Made by a program: the position numbers and the translations under genes. A stretch of 64,000 nt of DNA from Sphingobium cloacae (GTDB lineage: Bacteria > Pseudomonadota > Alphaproteobacteria > Sphingomonadales > Sphingomonadaceae), in NCBI RefSeq assembly GCF_002355855.1, contig NZ_AP017655.1, positions 1,951,501 to 2,015,500 of the forward strand, given 5' to 3'. Shown here piece after piece: positions 42,068-49,165 of the stretch (position 1 is the stretch's first letter; the number at the start of each line of letters is the position of its first letter). Below the pieces are notes generated by a model that saw only the letters and a list, made by a program, of their open reading frames with translations, was not told where the DNA came from and did not search any database.

Positions 42068-42783
42068 GCGGCCAACTCCAGCTGGGGGAGCGCACCGACC
42101 CGCCGCAGATCGTGGTCGCGGTCGGCGATCTTCTGGGCGCGGGTGCGGGGCGGGATAAGGCGGCTGCGGGTATCGGGGCGCGGACGGTGCCGGTCCCAGA
42201 CATACCAGGCGTAATCGGTCTTTCCGCGCTTCCACGCGATCAGCTGTCCGGTCTTTTCGTCGCGATCGTGCAGCGCGGTTCCGGGGGGCATCGACGGACG
42301 GTCGCAGAACTCAAGGATTTCGAGCGGAGGAAATTCCTCCTGAAGGAAGCCGAAACGCTTCTCGCTCGCCCGCCAACGGATCGGCAGCAGCGCGCACACC
42401 ATGCCGCTCGCGACCTTCAGCGCCTGCCGGACGCACCGTTCGGCAATATCGTCCTCATAGCTGTAAGGCGGATTGAAGATGACGCTGAGCAGCGGCCAGA
42501 ACTCGACCATGTGCCGCTGCGCGCCAAGGAAATCATGTTCGCCCAGGAACAGATGGGGCAGGCCCAGCGTCTGCGCCGACCAGCGGTCCGTCAGGTCCGT
42601 GCCCGCGACTGTAAAGCCAGCCGCCGCCAGCGCGCAGGGGATGGTGCCCAGCCCACAGCATGGGTCCCAGATCGTATAGTCGCGGTCGAGCGCGATCATC
42701 TGCATCAGCGCGCGGACGGTCCATGTCGGCTCGACATACCAGTCTTGCGGATGACGGTCGGGGCGCGGGGTGGCGAGTGTCAC
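42064..42783 (-). CDS. Phage DNA adenine-type methyltransferase
   Basis: 239 aa from the GTG at 42783, with GGGGAGG about 8 bases upstream. SAM-binding motif I (IWDPCCGLGTIPCALAAAGF), then VAGTDLTD, and the catalytic NPPY (SVIFNPPYSYEDD). No restriction partner adjoins it, so it is likely protective or epigenetic, comparable in purpose to Mu mom though unrelated. Target unknown. Confidence 0.75.
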   Translation of the reverse strand: MTLATPRPDRHPQDWYVEPTWTVRALMQMIALDRDYTIWDPCCGLGTIPCALAAAGFTVAGTDLTDRWSAQTLGLPHLFLGEHDFLGAQRHMVEFWPLLSVIFNPPYSYEDDIAERCVRQALKVASGMVCALLPIRWRASEKRFGFLQEEFPPLEILEFCDRPSMPPGTALHDRDEKTGQLIAWKRGKTDYAWYVWDRHRPRPDTRSRLIPPRTRAQKIADRDHDLRRVGALPQLELAA

Positions 42784-42986
42784 GGGCGCGCCTCCCCGGA
42801 ATGGGACCGGCGACCATGCTTCGCGGTGATACAACAGAGGGAATGGGTGTTCCCCCCGGCCTCGGACCGCGTTGACGCGTGATGCGCAGCATAGCCTTGT
42901 TTGCGAGCGGCTGCCGGTATGTCCGCCCCGAAATTCCGAGGCCTGTTGACGGTGGATGATGTCGGAAGGCGGCTCATCACGCGCAC
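42780..42986 (-). CDS. Small basic hypothetical protein before the methyltransferase
   Basis: 68 aa, rich in Arg, His and Ser with SLCCITAKHG. Its ATG overlaps the HTH gene stop by 10 bp and its TGA overlaps the methyltransferase GTG (GTGA). The coupling favours a gene, but composition is unusual and codon use intermediate, so it may be only leader sequence. Confidence 0.4.
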   Translation of the reverse strand: MRVMSRLPTSSTVNRPRNFGADIPAAARKQGYAAHHASTRSEAGGNTHSLCCITAKHGRRSHSGEARP

Positions 42987-43402
42987 CTTTCCGGGTGATG
43001 GCGGCGAATCGCGGCGAGCAGCATGGCGCTGGCATGGGCGATGGCTTTCGCGCCGGTCGCCTGATCGGACCGGCCGATCCGCATATAGCCGATGATCTTG
43101 TCCGCGCTTTCGCGGCGGATATTCAGCCGCGCCGCGATCTGGTCGCGCGTCAGGCCCGCCTCATAGAGGTCCATGATCTTCGTTTCGAGCTGGGCGGTCG
43201 GCATCCCATAGCGGCCGCGCTTGGGCGTCGTCGCCGGTGCTCGGCGGATCGTCTTCGCCCGCTGCGCGCTTGCCGCCAGGGCGGCAACGGTGCTGGCCGC
43301 AATGCCGATCTTCTCGCCGATCTCGCGGTTGGTCAGCCCCTGGGCGGCCAGCGCGATGACGGCTTCTGTGCGCGTGGGATAGCCGAGCGTTTCCTTGCTC
43401 AT
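42977..43402 (-). CDS. Helix-turn-helix regulator-like protein
   Basis: 141 aa with two helix-turn-helix units: RTEAVIALAAQGLTNREIGEKIGIAASTVAALAASA (about 10-47) and TKIMDLYEAGLTRDQIAARLNIRRESADKIIGYMR (about 73-108). This suggests a small DNA-binding regulator or a terminase-like HTH protein. Lies between HNH endonuclease and methyltransferase in the early operon. Confidence 0.7.
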   Translation of the reverse strand: MSKETLGYPTRTEAVIALAAQGLTNREIGEKIGIAASTVAALAASAQRAKTIRRAPATTPKRGRYGMPTAQLETKIMDLYEAGLTRDQIAARLNIRRESADKIIGYMRIGRSDQATGAKAIAHASAMLLAAIRRHHPERCA

Positions 43403-44046
43403 TGTCTGCCCCCCTTTACGGTGCGCGCACGATGCTCCAGCTTCGCGATCGCCAGAATTGTGGGTTTGATCTCGGCAGGGGCGGCGTCATAGCCTCGGCC
43501 GAACCGCCCATTGAGGCGCGGCAGCATGGCGCGCGGGATCAGTTCCCAGTTGGAAGGATCGGTATTGAGCCGGTTGCCGTCGAGACATTTGAGGGCATGG
43601 CCCTTTGGCACGGGGCCATTGGCCTTTTCCCACAGCCACTTGTGCTTCAGAACGTAGCGGCGCTCAAAGCCTGTGTGAGGATTGCGTTCGTCGATGCTGA
43701 TTTCGACGTAGCCATCGTTCGACACGCGTTCGTGCCCGAGATAGTTCGTGTTGTGCGGGCTCTGACCCTTCTTGAACTGAGTGCGACGGGCGTTCGGATG
43801 CCGTCCGCCCTTGCCCGGCGCGCAGGGCACACCCTTATTGTGCGCTTCCTGCCCTTTGACGAAGCATCCCGTTCGGCCTGTCAGCCAGCCTTTGCGCTTG
43901 CAGAGTGCGTTGAAGTTCTGGAGCGAGACGTCATCGCGGCGGAACTTCTGGCAGAAAGCCGCATGAGCCTCGTCTCGCGCCCAGCGGCTGACCGACTGGA
44001 TATAGGCGAGTTCATCCGCGCTATATGGTATCTGGCGCCCCTTCAC
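43399..44046 (-). CDS. HNH endonuclease
   Basis: 215 aa. N-terminal HTH-like part (YIQSVSRWARDEAHAAFCQKFRRDDVSLQNFNALCKRKGW), basic linker, and an HNH core: GYVEISID, YVLKHKWLWEKANGPVPKGHALKCLDGN with N-D pairs (NRLNTDPSNWELI). Free-standing HNH nucleases of this type occur widely in phages and may act as homing or host-degrading enzymes. Early operon. Confidence 0.85.
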   Translation of the reverse strand: MKGRQIPYSADELAYIQSVSRWARDEAHAAFCQKFRRDDVSLQNFNALCKRKGWLTGRTGCFVKGQEAHNKGVPCAPGKGGRHPNARRTQFKKGQSPHNTNYLGHERVSNDGYVEISIDERNPHTGFERRYVLKHKWLWEKANGPVPKGHALKCLDGNRLNTDPSNWELIPRAMLPRLNGRFGRGYDAAPAEIKPTILAIAKLEHRARTVKGGRQ

Positions 44047-44282
44047 GACTTGTCCTCGATCATGGTGGCGAGCGGATGCTTGAACCTGTCGCCATGAAGC
44101 GCCAGGACCTGCACGGCCTTCAGCTGGAGATTGGCGGCGGAGACTATCTGATCGGACAGCGCAACAATTGCGTCGGCTCTCTTGACCTCGGTATCGATCT
44201 GTTCGGCAGAAAGGTCCTCTTCCGCCAACCGTTCAAGTTGAGCGAAAAGATGGTTGTTCAGATCAGTGAGCTTGTTCTTCAC
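44043..44282 (-). CDS. Small helical early phage protein
   Basis: 79 aa from the GTG at 44282 with GGAGG 5 bases upstream and a GTGA overlap. NKLTDLNNHLFAQLERLAEEDLSAEQIDTEVKRADAIVALSDQIVSAANLQLKA is a long helix pair. Similar small proteins occur next to Mu-like transposition genes, but function is unknown. Confidence 0.65.
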   Translation of the reverse strand: MKNKLTDLNNHLFAQLERLAEEDLSAEQIDTEVKRADAIVALSDQIVSAANLQLKAVQVLALHGDRFKHPLATMIEDKS

Positions 44283-44611
44283 ATGCGCCTCCCTTCGACA
44301 AAGCGGACGGCATCGCCATTCGCCGCCATCGCGACGGTGGACATGGCTGCGGCATCGGTGCGCCGGGCGGTGCGGAGATGTTCCGTGCAGGCCCGGAAGG
44401 CGTCCTGATAGGCACGGTTGCGGCGGTTCTGTTCGTCCCGCGTCATGTTGACGCGATAGACTTCCATCGCCCGCCGCCACGCTGTCCAGAGATCGTCCCG
44501 CAAGGGGCGCGGAAGGGCGAAATAATGGTCCTTGCAGAACAGCTGGCCCTTGCCGATGCGCGAGGTGCAGCCTTCGGCGGCGCAATGGACGTGATAGGTG
44601 CGGGCGCTCAT
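44279..44611 (-). CDS. Small phage protein with Cys-rich N-terminus
   Basis: 110 aa. YHVHCAAEGCTSRIGKGQLFCKDHYFALP looks like a C-x4-C..C-x2-H zinc site; the rest is helical (LWTAWRRAMEVYRVNMTRDEQNRRNRAYQDAFRACTEHL). Early operon, overlaps both neighbours. No known function. Confidence 0.6.
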   Translation of the reverse strand: MSARTYHVHCAAEGCTSRIGKGQLFCKDHYFALPRPLRDDLWTAWRRAMEVYRVNMTRDEQNRRNRAYQDAFRACTEHLRTARRTDAAAMSTVAMAANGDAVRFVEGRRM

Positions 44612-44928
44612 GCGTCGCCTTCCATTTTTTGGATGAGGCGCATGGCGATCCTCTCAAGTTCGGTCTTCTGATCGGGCGGCAGGATGCGCCGCTGAACGCC
44701 CAGCGCGTCGGCAACGCCGAACCACCGAGGATCGTTGTCGGTGACGATGGCGGCGGGCCGTTCGCCAAGGCGGCGCATCATCTCTTGGAGGGCGGGGATG
44801 ACTCCCAGGCGTGTGAAACGCTTGATGGTCGAGTGCTGAACGCGCCCGCTCTGCGGTTCGATCATGACAAGCAGGAGCGGACATCCATCGTCGCGGACGA
44901 TATCGAGATGCCATTCGGGCGCGCTCAC
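44608..44928 (-). CDS. Miniature integrase/transposase catalytic-like (rve) protein
   Basis: 106 aa from the GTG at 44928 with GGGAGG about 8 bases upstream and a GTGA overlap. WHLDIVRDDGCPLLLVMIEP, then PAAIVTDNDPRWFG and KTELERIAMRL mirror the D, D, E order of an RNase-H transposase core, but at about 100 residues it is far shorter than any complete core, so catalysis is doubtful. It follows a gene with a MuA-like helical domain. May be an exapted regulator or remnant. Confidence 0.5.
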   Translation of the reverse strand: MSAPEWHLDIVRDDGCPLLLVMIEPQSGRVQHSTIKRFTRLGVIPALQEMMRRLGERPAAIVTDNDPRWFGVADALGVQRRILPPDQKTELERIAMRLIQKMEGDA

Positions 44929-45354
44929 AGCTGCGCCTCCCGCAGGCTTTCCATCATCCCGTCGAAGTCGATGGCTTCCAGTTCGTCCTGGGCCTCGCCT
45001 ATCGCCCCGTAGCGCCCTGCAACGCCGGACATGGTCCTTTGCGGCCTGAGCGTCCTCGAAGCCGTCCCGGCCGTCACCGCCATCCGCCTCCGGAGCGTCG
45101 TGATCCAGGAGAAGGAACAGGCGAAGGCTGAAATCATCGCGCGTGGTGCCGCTGACGGCCTTTAACCAGCCTTCGATTACGACCGGCCTGACCTCCATCT
45201 GCATGGCTGCCCAACTGACCGCGACGAACCGGCTGCAACCGTTGGCCCGATGCGCTTCATAGCATCCAACCGCGCTCAGACGGCGCGCCGCCTCATGGCG
45301 CGCCTGCCACGTTCTGCTGTCGAAATGCGCCTTCTGTGCGGGCGTCATGCTCAT
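44925..45354 (-). pseudogene. MuA I-beta/gamma-like domain gene, probably frameshifted
   Basis: The ATG at 45354 opens MSMTPAQKAHFDSRTWQARHEAARRLSAVGCYEAHRANGCSRFVAVSWAAMQMEV then VIEGWLKAVSGTTRDDF, which can be aligned with the helical DNA-binding part of this phage's own transposase (RR..Y.A..A.G..AV..AA...V.P..WL..V.G). Near 45030 the frame loses protein character while another frame (AIGEAQDELEAIDFDGMMESLREAQL) gains it and runs to the stop at 44925. One indel would join them; alternatively the latter is a separate 35-residue gene. Confidence 0.5.
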
Positions 45355-46349
45355 GCCGCACCGCCCTGCGCTTTGCGCGCGGTGAGAGCGGCGATAAATT
45401 CGTCCAGCGCGCTCGGTTTCAGCTTCGCGACGAAGGATGCCGCGATGGAACGTTGCTGGTCGGGCGAAAGTCGGTCCATATTGTTGAGGACGCCATTCAT
45501 ATATTTGGTCGCGCCGGTCGCGGCCGGAGCCGACGGCTTGGAAAGGCCCAGCCCTTCCATCGCCTGCGCCAGCGTCATGTCGGGATTGGCGATCAGCGAG
45601 GCGATCAGGTCGCCGCGCATGTCCTCATCCTTGATCGCCGCAATATCGCGCAGGGCGCTGGCGTTCTCCCCGATGACAGGATGCGTCGCGAGATCGCGCC
45701 AAAGGCGAGGAAACGGCGCGACCAGAGCGCGGTGGAGGGCGAGGTCGCGGAACATTGCGCGGCGGGACATTCCCAGCGCCTCCGCCGTTTCATCGGCCCA
45801 TCCATATACGAGTGCCAAGTTGGCACTCGTATGGTCCGCTTCCGCTTCATTGAGGCTATCGTCACGTTCGACGCCCGGCGCTTTGGCCTTCATCGCATCC
45901 CAGCGGGCACGGATCGCGATCTGTTCCGGCGTCAGGTCGCCATGCTGCTCTTTCAGCCGCGCTTCGGCAGCGTCCGCAATGGCGCGCACGAAACTGGCGC
46001 GCTCCAGCGGGCCGCGCGATCCGCGCTCGATATTCTCCGACGCTTCGATTTTCCGGAGCGTCGCTTCGTCGCCGGTGACGACGATCGCGTCGATGATCGC
46101 AAGACCTTCCAGCTTCGCGCCTTCAAGCCGATGCAGACCGGCCACGAGCGTCCATGGCGCGGGTGCGCGCGGGCCGTTCTTGCGGACCTTGATCGGCTCA
46201 TTCTGGCCGTCTTCGGCCATCAGACGGCCGATCGCGGCAGCCTTGTCGGGCCAGAATGCGCCCAGCCGGTCGCCGACCAATATATCATGGGGAGAGAGGG
46301 CGAGGATGACGCTCGCCACGTCCGTGGCTTCCTTGGCTGCGGTGGCCAT
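45351..46349 (-). CDS. ParB/Srx-fold DNA-binding protein
   Basis: 332 aa. N-terminal ParB-like domain with TLVAGLHRLEGAKLEG, ATLRKIEASENIERGSRGPLERASFVRAIAD (the ENIxR and ERA-like motifs) and a central HTH (ETAEALGMSRRAMFRDLAL). No ParA partner is present. ParB-like proteins occur in early operons of alphaproteobacterial Mu-like phages. Its coding sequence contains a perfect 27-bp palindrome at 45806, a candidate binding site. Confidence 0.85.
   Translation of the reverse strand: MATAAKEATDVASVILALSPHDILVGDRLGAFWPDKAAAIGRLMAEDGQNEPIKVRKNGPRAPAPWTLVAGLHRLEGAKLEGLAIIDAIVVTGDEATLRKIEASENIERGSRGPLERASFVRAIADAAEARLKEQHGDLTPEQIAIRARWDAMKAKAPGVERDDSLNEAEADHTSANLALVYGWADETAEALGMSRRAMFRDLALHRALVAPFPRLWRDLATHPVIGENASALRDIAAIKDEDMRGDLIASLIANPDMTLAQAMEGLGLSKPSAPAATGATKYMNGVLNNMDRLSPDQQRSIAASFVAKLKPSALDEFIAALTARKAQGGAA
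45806..45832. promoter_or_regulatory. Perfect 27-bp palindrome inside the parB-like gene
   Basis: Arms ATACGAGTGCCAA and TTGGCACTCGTAT around a single G, with no mismatch in 13 base pairs. It encodes HTSANLALVY. It does not resemble the bacterial parS consensus, but its location makes it a candidate site for the encoded ParB-like protein or for another regulator. Confidence 0.7.
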
Positions 46350-46438
46350 CAGCGGGTTTCCTCATTCTGGCGGTGCATGAAGATGGAGCGAGCGATACGG
46401 TCATTCTCACTCACATCGCGGGAGTGCGAATCACGACC

Positions 46439-46660
46439 ATGACCCAGCCTGAAACCTCGATTGACGCCCTGAAAAGCGTGCTTCTGGCTCACATCATTGC
46501 CACGGAGCGCGTTGCTCCAGGCACGGCCAAGGAAACGATTGAACTGGCGGATGCGCTCAGCCGCGCAGCGGTTGAATTTGGTAAACAAACCGAGGCGAAC
46601 CGGATCGCCGGGATTCTCGATGAACTGAGGATCGCCCTGGGATTGCCTACCAATGACTAG
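46439..46660 (+). CDS. Small plus-strand hypothetical protein in the early region
   Basis: 73 aa from the ATG at 46439; an upstream ATG at 46373 would add 22 residues. TSIDALKSVLLAHIIATERVAPGTAKETIELADALSRAAVEFGKQ is helical and natural-looking, better than the opposite-strand frame. It is transcribed against the early operon, in the gap between the ParB gene and the next early gene. Function unknown. Confidence 0.5.
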   Translation: MTQPETSIDALKSVLLAHIIATERVAPGTAKETIELADALSRAAVEFGKQTEANRIAGILDELRIALGLPTND

Positions 46661-46683
46661 CCATGGGATGCGACGGGCCATGT

Positions 46684-47136
46684 CTATCGACTCCCCCTGC
46701 GCTTCGATTTCGTGTGAAGGTCCAGCCGCTTCCATGCGCGACCCAGGGCTGATTTGCTGGGAGTGCGCTCGGCACCGACCCGCGCTTCGATCATCGCCAG
46801 AGCGCAGTCGATGGTGACCTGCCGATGCAGTTCGATCACAAGACGGCGCACTTCCAGATCGCCCCAAAAGTCCGGATTGCGCCTTACCCTGCCCAATGGC
46901 GGCAGTGCGGCTAGCGTTTCAGCCGGGACATCGCAGCCACGCGGCGCAGAAAGCCGGACTCGCATCGCGCGAAAAGGAGCCAAGACGTCCTCAACGACGA
47001 CTGCGTCTGGCACCTGATCGACGGTCGCCACCATTGCGGTCCAGATGCTGGCGATGGAGCTTTCAGCAGAACCGGCTGCGATCATCGCCGCTGTTGGGAT
47101 CACGGGCACTATGGCGAACCCTTCCACGCGAACCAT
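46684..47136 (-). CDS. Hypothetical early phage protein
   Basis: 150 aa. A Val/Ala-rich N-terminal half (VPVIPTAAMIAAGSAESSIASIWTAMVATV) and a helical C-terminus (DLEVRRLVIELHRQVTIDCALAMIEARVGAERTPSKSALGRAWKRLD) whose end has HTH character. It shares one base with the BRO fusion gene upstream (TGATG-type coupling). No family recognised. Confidence 0.55.
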   Translation of the reverse strand: MVRVEGFAIVPVIPTAAMIAAGSAESSIASIWTAMVATVDQVPDAVVVEDVLAPFRAMRVRLSAPRGCDVPAETLAALPPLGRVRRNPDFWGDLEVRRLVIELHRQVTIDCALAMIEARVGAERTPSKSALGRAWKRLDLHTKSKRRGSR

Positions 47137-47972
47137 CAGTGCGGCCTCGTCTTGCGGGATTTAGCCCCCCGCTCGATGACGCCGCTCAGCCGTTCCAGCG
47201 CGAGGGCCGCCAGCTGGTTCTGGCGCGCGTCGAGCGAGCCGCTGTTGACATCGTCGATCAGCCGCGACCGGATGACCTGGGCGGCGGCGTGCAGCGCGTC
47301 GAATTGCTCGTCTGGTCCCATGCGCGACAGCATCTCGCGCGTGATCATCAGCTCTTCCTCAAGCCGCTGTATCTCGACGGCGTGATGGATCGCGAACCGG
47401 CTGAAGGCGCTCTTGCTCACCGGCTTCTCGCCCTTGGCGATGATGCGCCGGTTGAACTCTGCGTGGATTTCGACTTGGCTGACGCTGCGTTCGCGCAGCG
47501 CCGCCTTCGCCCAGGCGACGGCCTCGCCGCACCGCCCCGCCAGCTTGTCGATGGACGAAAGACGGCTTCGGCGTCCTCTGTGCCATGAATAGCTGGGCAG
47601 CGCAGGTTCGGACTGGGGTGCGGGAGCTTGGGGCGCTTCGTAGAAGCCGTGCCGCCGGATCGCGGGCAGCACCTCGGACGTCACCCATTTGCGGAACCGC
47701 TTGGCTTCCGGCCGTCGCGATTTGAGGATCGCATGATACAGGCCGCTCTCGGAGATGATGGTGACTTCGCGATCCTGCACGACGCCGTTCTCTGACCTGA
47801 TACGCACAATATGCGTATCAGCTTCATCGTCATCGAGATTGCGAACCATGTCGGGAGCGATGCGATAGCCAAGCACCTTGGCCACATCGCTCGCCACCCA
47901 CCATGGCGCGGCGTCGATTTCGATCACGCGGACCAGCGCGTCGCCATAGGCGAAGGGAACCAGCGCGCCCAT
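47136..47972 (-). CDS. BRO-N antirepressor domain fused to a gp27-like (DUF3486) domain
   Basis: 278 aa. Residues 1-110 are BRO-N (WWVASDVAKVLGYR, EVTIISESGLYHAILKSRRPEAKRFRKWVTSEVLPAIRRHGFY). From about 130, RRSRLSSIDKLAG..VAWAKAALRERSVSQVEIHAEFNRRIIAKGEKPVSKSAFSRFAI repeats the motif order of the phage small terminase at 32855 (RLSSID, EFN-R, VSKSAFSR). An early gene next to ner, so likely a regulator that shares the DNA specificity of the terminase paralogue. Confidence 0.82.
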   Translation of the reverse strand: MGALVPFAYGDALVRVIEIDAAPWWVASDVAKVLGYRIAPDMVRNLDDDEADTHIVRIRSENGVVQDREVTIISESGLYHAILKSRRPEAKRFRKWVTSEVLPAIRRHGFYEAPQAPAPQSEPALPSYSWHRGRRSRLSSIDKLAGRCGEAVAWAKAALRERSVSQVEIHAEFNRRIIAKGEKPVSKSAFSRFAIHHAVEIQRLEEELMITREMLSRMGPDEQFDALHAAAQVIRSRLIDDVNSGSLDARQNQLAALALERLSGVIERGAKSRKTRPH

Positions 47973-47974
47973 GT

Positions 47975-48235
47975 CTACCGCGCCTCCGCATTTAGACGGT
48001 GCGCGCCATGGGAGCGGCTGCTATGTCCCACATTAATGGAACGCCTCGCCCTCTCTTCCTCGCGCATCACGCGCCGGACCGCATCTTCCGTGCGTCGGGT
48101 TTTGCGTCCGCGCAAAACCTCCGCGACCGAACCTTTTGATAGCTTTTCCGCCACTTCGAAGCGGACCACCGAGCGGTATCGCTTGCGGATCGCCGCCTTG
48201 ATATCTTCGGGATGATATTCGTCTATGAGCACCAC
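47975..48235 (-). CDS. ner: Ner-like (Nlp family) early repressor
   Basis: 86 aa from a GTG at 48235 (a second GTG follows), with GGAG about 5 bases upstream. YHPEDIKAAIRKRYRSVVRFEVAEKLSKGSVAEVLRGRKTRRTEDAVRRVM is the Nlp/Ner helix-turn-helix. In Mu, Ner turns down both early and repressor promoters. It is divergent from the repressor gene across a 66-bp gap. The basic C-terminal tail (RSHGAHRLNAEAR) is not conserved. Confidence 0.85.
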   Translation of the reverse strand: MVLIDEYHPEDIKAAIRKRYRSVVRFEVAEKLSKGSVAEVLRGRKTRRTEDAVRRVMREEERARRSINVGHSSRSHGAHRLNAEAR

Positions 48236-48301
48236 AGTATCTCCATGTGTACCACAATGTACTGCGGTTTATGTCACATTATTTTGAGGTAATCAATCAT
48301 T
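48231..48301. promoter_or_regulatory. Early/repressor operator region
   Basis: Between divergent ner and c. ACCACAGTAT (48231-48240) and ACCACAATGT (48251-48260) are direct repeats 20 bp apart, and TACTGCGGT (48260-48268) is an inverted variant (ACCGCAGTA). A/T-rich stretch CACATTATTTTGAGG offers a promoter for c. These are the natural operators for Ner and repressor. Confidence 0.6.
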
Positions 48302-48961
48302 ATGCCGCAAAATGATGGTATTTTTGCTTGTGGCGCACGTTTGCGTGAGGAGCGGCAGCGATTGGGGCTGAACCAAATCGAGTTCGGCAAGCTGGCGGAT
48401 GCGAGCGAAAACAGTCAAACCGCATACGAAAAGGGCAAAACTGCGCCGAATATCGCCTATTTGCTCAAACTCCAGGAACACGGCGTCGATATCGGTTATA
48501 TCCTGACAGGCCAGCGTTACGGCGCGCCGGTCGTGCGTCCGGATGAAGCCGACCGTTGGTTGGACGAGGCAGAGAAAATTCTTGATGAGATCGGCGATGT
48601 CGCAGAAGCCCGGAAACGCATGGGAGACCGGCTCACTGGAATCGCGTTAGACGCCGCCCTTCCGGACAGAATACGCGGACGCGCCGATTTCATGCTTTCT
48701 TTTCTTGGAGATGAGGAGGCAAAGCAACGGCGGGCGGCTTGCGTACGCAAGGTAGAGCGGGAGCGGGAAAACGCGCGCATGGTCATGCGGGAATCGTTTG
48801 ATCGCGCGGCCCGTATCAGCGGCTGGCGTCCTGACGAAGAGCTGCGGAACGCTGTTCTGAAACTGTGTGAGATGATGCAGATCGCCAATCCAGCCGGAAT
48901 AGAGGCGCAACTGCTGGATATCCCTTTGGAAATGCTGCTGAGGGCAGTGAAACAACCATAG
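48302..48961 (+). CDS. c: Phage repressor, XRE-type helix-turn-helix
   Basis: 219 aa. N-terminal XRE domain (LREERQRLGLNQIEFGKLADASENSQTAYEKGKTAPNIAYLLKLQEHGVDIGYILTG), then a helical, charged C-terminal part (DEAEKILDEIGDVAEARKRMG) with no S24 protease domain, so RecA-induced self-cleavage is not expected. Plus strand, divergent from ner: the lysogeny repressor by position. Non-Mu-type fold, more like B3-type repressors. Confidence 0.85.
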   Translation: MPQNDGIFACGARLREERQRLGLNQIEFGKLADASENSQTAYEKGKTAPNIAYLLKLQEHGVDIGYILTGQRYGAPVVRPDEADRWLDEAEKILDEIGDVAEARKRMGDRLTGIALDAALPDRIRGRADFMLSFLGDEEAKQRRAACVRKVERERENARMVMRESFDRAARISGWRPDEELRNAVLKLCEMMQIANPAGIEAQLLDIPLEMLLRAVKQP

Positions 48962-49047
48962 GAAATGATCGTGGACGACGAAAAGGGTGTGCGTATTGTG
49001 CATACCCTTGGGGTCCACATTGCGGACGGGTTGGGGGGGGGGCGCTA

Positions 49048-49069
49048 AAAATTCGGCCCACTTCCATCG
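49048..49069 (+). repeat. 22-bp direct repeat, copy 2
   Basis: Identical to 13539-13560, same orientation, with partly conserved sequence for about 11 bases beyond (CGGTGATGA here, CGGCAATGA there). The copies lie 0.37 kb and 1.44 kb from opposite ends of the prophage. Confidence 0.8.
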
Positions 49070-49133
49070 ACGGTGATGAGGGGGTGTCGCGTGGCATGGA
49101 TCGCCGCCGCGCCCCGATTTCCGCCGATTTTCG

Positions 49134-49165
49134 AAACTGGGACCCTCCAATGCAAACTGGGACCC
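49134..49165 (+). repeat. Two AAACTGGGACCC direct repeats 20 bp apart
   Basis: AAACTGGGACCC at 49134-49145 and 49154-49165, followed by an inverse-like GGTCCCACTT. Iteron-like spacing of two helical turns suggests a protein-binding site near the left end of the phage. Confidence 0.55.

Noticed and set aside
46349..46867. 172-codon minus-strand frame opposite the 46439 gene
   Set aside because: Arg/Ser/His-rich and lacking protein-like segments; the plus-strand frame is more natural.
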